In this document: in pieces, positions 62,867 to 64,000 of the stretch
Position numbering within the stretch: position 1 is the stretch's first letter
How the letters are laid out: the number at the start of each line of letters is the position of its first letter
Source of the DNA: Setoptus koraiensis
Taxonomy: Eukaryota > Arthropoda
Assembly: GCA_048013815.1 (NCBI GenBank)
Contig: CM106586.1
Location: 11,532,001 to 11,596,000 of the forward strand
DNA: 64,000 nucleotides
Direction: 5' to 3'
Made by a program: the position numbers and the translations under genes
The notes under the pieces: model-generated
What the model saw: the letters and a program-made list of their open reading frames with translations, nothing else
What the model was told of the DNA's origin: nothing
Databases searched by the model: none

Positions 62867-64000
62867 GCGTGATCACATCAATCATGTTGCGCATTATTTT
62901 GTGAATTACAATGAGTTTAAATATAAGTTATATATAAGTCAATGTTGGGGTGAAATTGAACAAGTGCGTGTGTCATGTTGGCTGGCTATCTGGTAATTTA
63001 AGGGCGACAATGCTACATATTATTATTTAGTTACTTTAGTTGTTAGCTCGACGAACAAACTATGTAAAACAAAAATTACAGTTATTCTCAAGTTTGTTGA
63101 CAAACACTTAAACAATTAAATAAACAAAATCAAATATTATGTAACATCGTCAGCTTGTGTGAGCCTGTGTGTGTGTGATTTGATGCTCCATGATGTTATT
63201 GTTCTTTCTTCTCTATCCATGCCCCAATCCTATCTTTTTCATCCATCCAAAATCTATCTGATTACCAATAAACTCTGGTTCGACTAACTTCACGTTGCAA
63301 TCTCAATGCTGGGTCGTTCAGTAAATAGTCTCTCATTCCAGAAGCGCGATACGGGACGCCTACTGCATGGTACGGCAAGTTAGTGATAATTTTTTGGGTC
63401 AAGTTTCGATGAATTTCGATGAGTTTTGTTTGTTTGAATGGGAAAAAATTTTAAGTGTGATAAATTTGTGTTAATGTGCGTCGAAGCAAATAATTAGACT
63501 GGGTTAGGTATTGAGGATAGTTAGGGTTTAGTTGTGATAGTGTCACTTGAGAGAAAGGCTAGCGATTTGCGCGGATCGTTTGTCGCGCCTAATTGATCTG
63601 AATTGTGATGAAATTGACTGATAATTTGTGCTATTTGTCTATCTATTTATGGACTGTCTCACGATCGGTATCACTATTTCATTAGTATGTAGTCAGAATG
63701 GTCAGCTATTCAAATTCAAGTATCATCTCAGGATATCAGCTGGTGTTTGTATGAATATAATTATATGTGTGTGTGTGTGTTTCTATAGGTGTTTAAGTCT
63801 TTAGGTTTTGATTATTAATTATGCTATTGTCTTAAAAATGTTTGAGTGCGGTGAGTTCAGGTGAGTTCAGTTGATTCAATTGAGTTGTATTGGTGTTGTC
63901 GATGTCGAGCCGATGTAGCCGCCGCAGCTAATGAAGATGCAGCAACAAAGCGGGGGGCGCGATTGAGCTCATCATAATAAGCCGATGATAACTAATAGTA
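62867..64000. other. 3' flank and right end of the window, no supported gene
   Basis: AT-rich with short GT runs (63168 and 63767). A poly(A) signal lies at 63119. A GC-richer patch near 63900-63960 could be the edge of another gene outside the window. Confidence 0.4.
63119..63124 (+). terminator. Probable poly(A) signal of the Gly/Ser/Ala repeat gene
   Basis: AATAAA lies about 250 bases past the stop codon, in an A-rich context. Confidence 0.5.

Overview
This is a nuclear segment from a eukaryote, most likely an arthropod and probably a mite or close relative. That placement is inference. The evidence is short GT-AG introns (often 60-100 bases), AATAAA or ATTAAA polyadenylation signals, an insect-type methionine sulfoxide reductase, a three-domain procollagen lysyl hydroxylase, white-type ABCG transporters, a testis-specific-kinase-like gene, abundant microsatellites and relics of DNA transposons. 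No bacterial, viral or organellar block was seen. Several models below were assembled by joining exons whose splice sites and phases agree. None was checked against transcripts.

Layout: 1-541 is the 5' part of a MAM-domain protein (minus, cut by the window edge). 1355-4180 is TTI1 (minus) and 4395-5459 is MsrA (plus), divergent over about 200 bases. 7534-11297 is a seven-exon PLOD lysyl hydroxylase. 12.3-22.4 kb is a rearranged block: an S1 protease gene with its flanks is duplicated (about 2.4 kb, two copies), and between the copies lie a third protease fragment, an ABCG fragment broken inside its P-loop and an inverted ABCC fragment. An intact five-exon S1 protease on the minus strand borders copy B.

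23.8-30.1 kb holds a LITAF-like zinc ribbon protein, a small membrane protein, an LPCAT-type acyltransferase that seems to have lost its membrane hairpin, a TSSK-like kinase and two unidentified exons. A 111-bp MITE with a perfect 8-bp target duplication follows. 30.75-42.34 kb is dominated by a very large secreted Pro/Ala/Ser/Gln-rich protein (nine exons, about 2,530 residues), which may be spliced onto a further 769-residue exon downstream.

42.4-49.5 kb is gene-poor: a decayed mariner and a small family of one-pass membrane proteins (one intact member, two broken). 49.5-62.9 kb contains an enolase-phosphatase-like protein that lacks key catalytic residues, a four-TM protein, a CK1-gamma-like kinase, a full-length intronless ABCG transporter, a stand-alone NOS-type FAD/NADPH reductase with eroded motifs, and a Gly/Ser/Ala repeat protein with a basic tail. 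The genes do not form one pathway. The recurrent theme is decayed or domain-losing paralogues: ABCG, ABCC, enolase-phosphatase, NOS reductase, acyltransferase and proteases.
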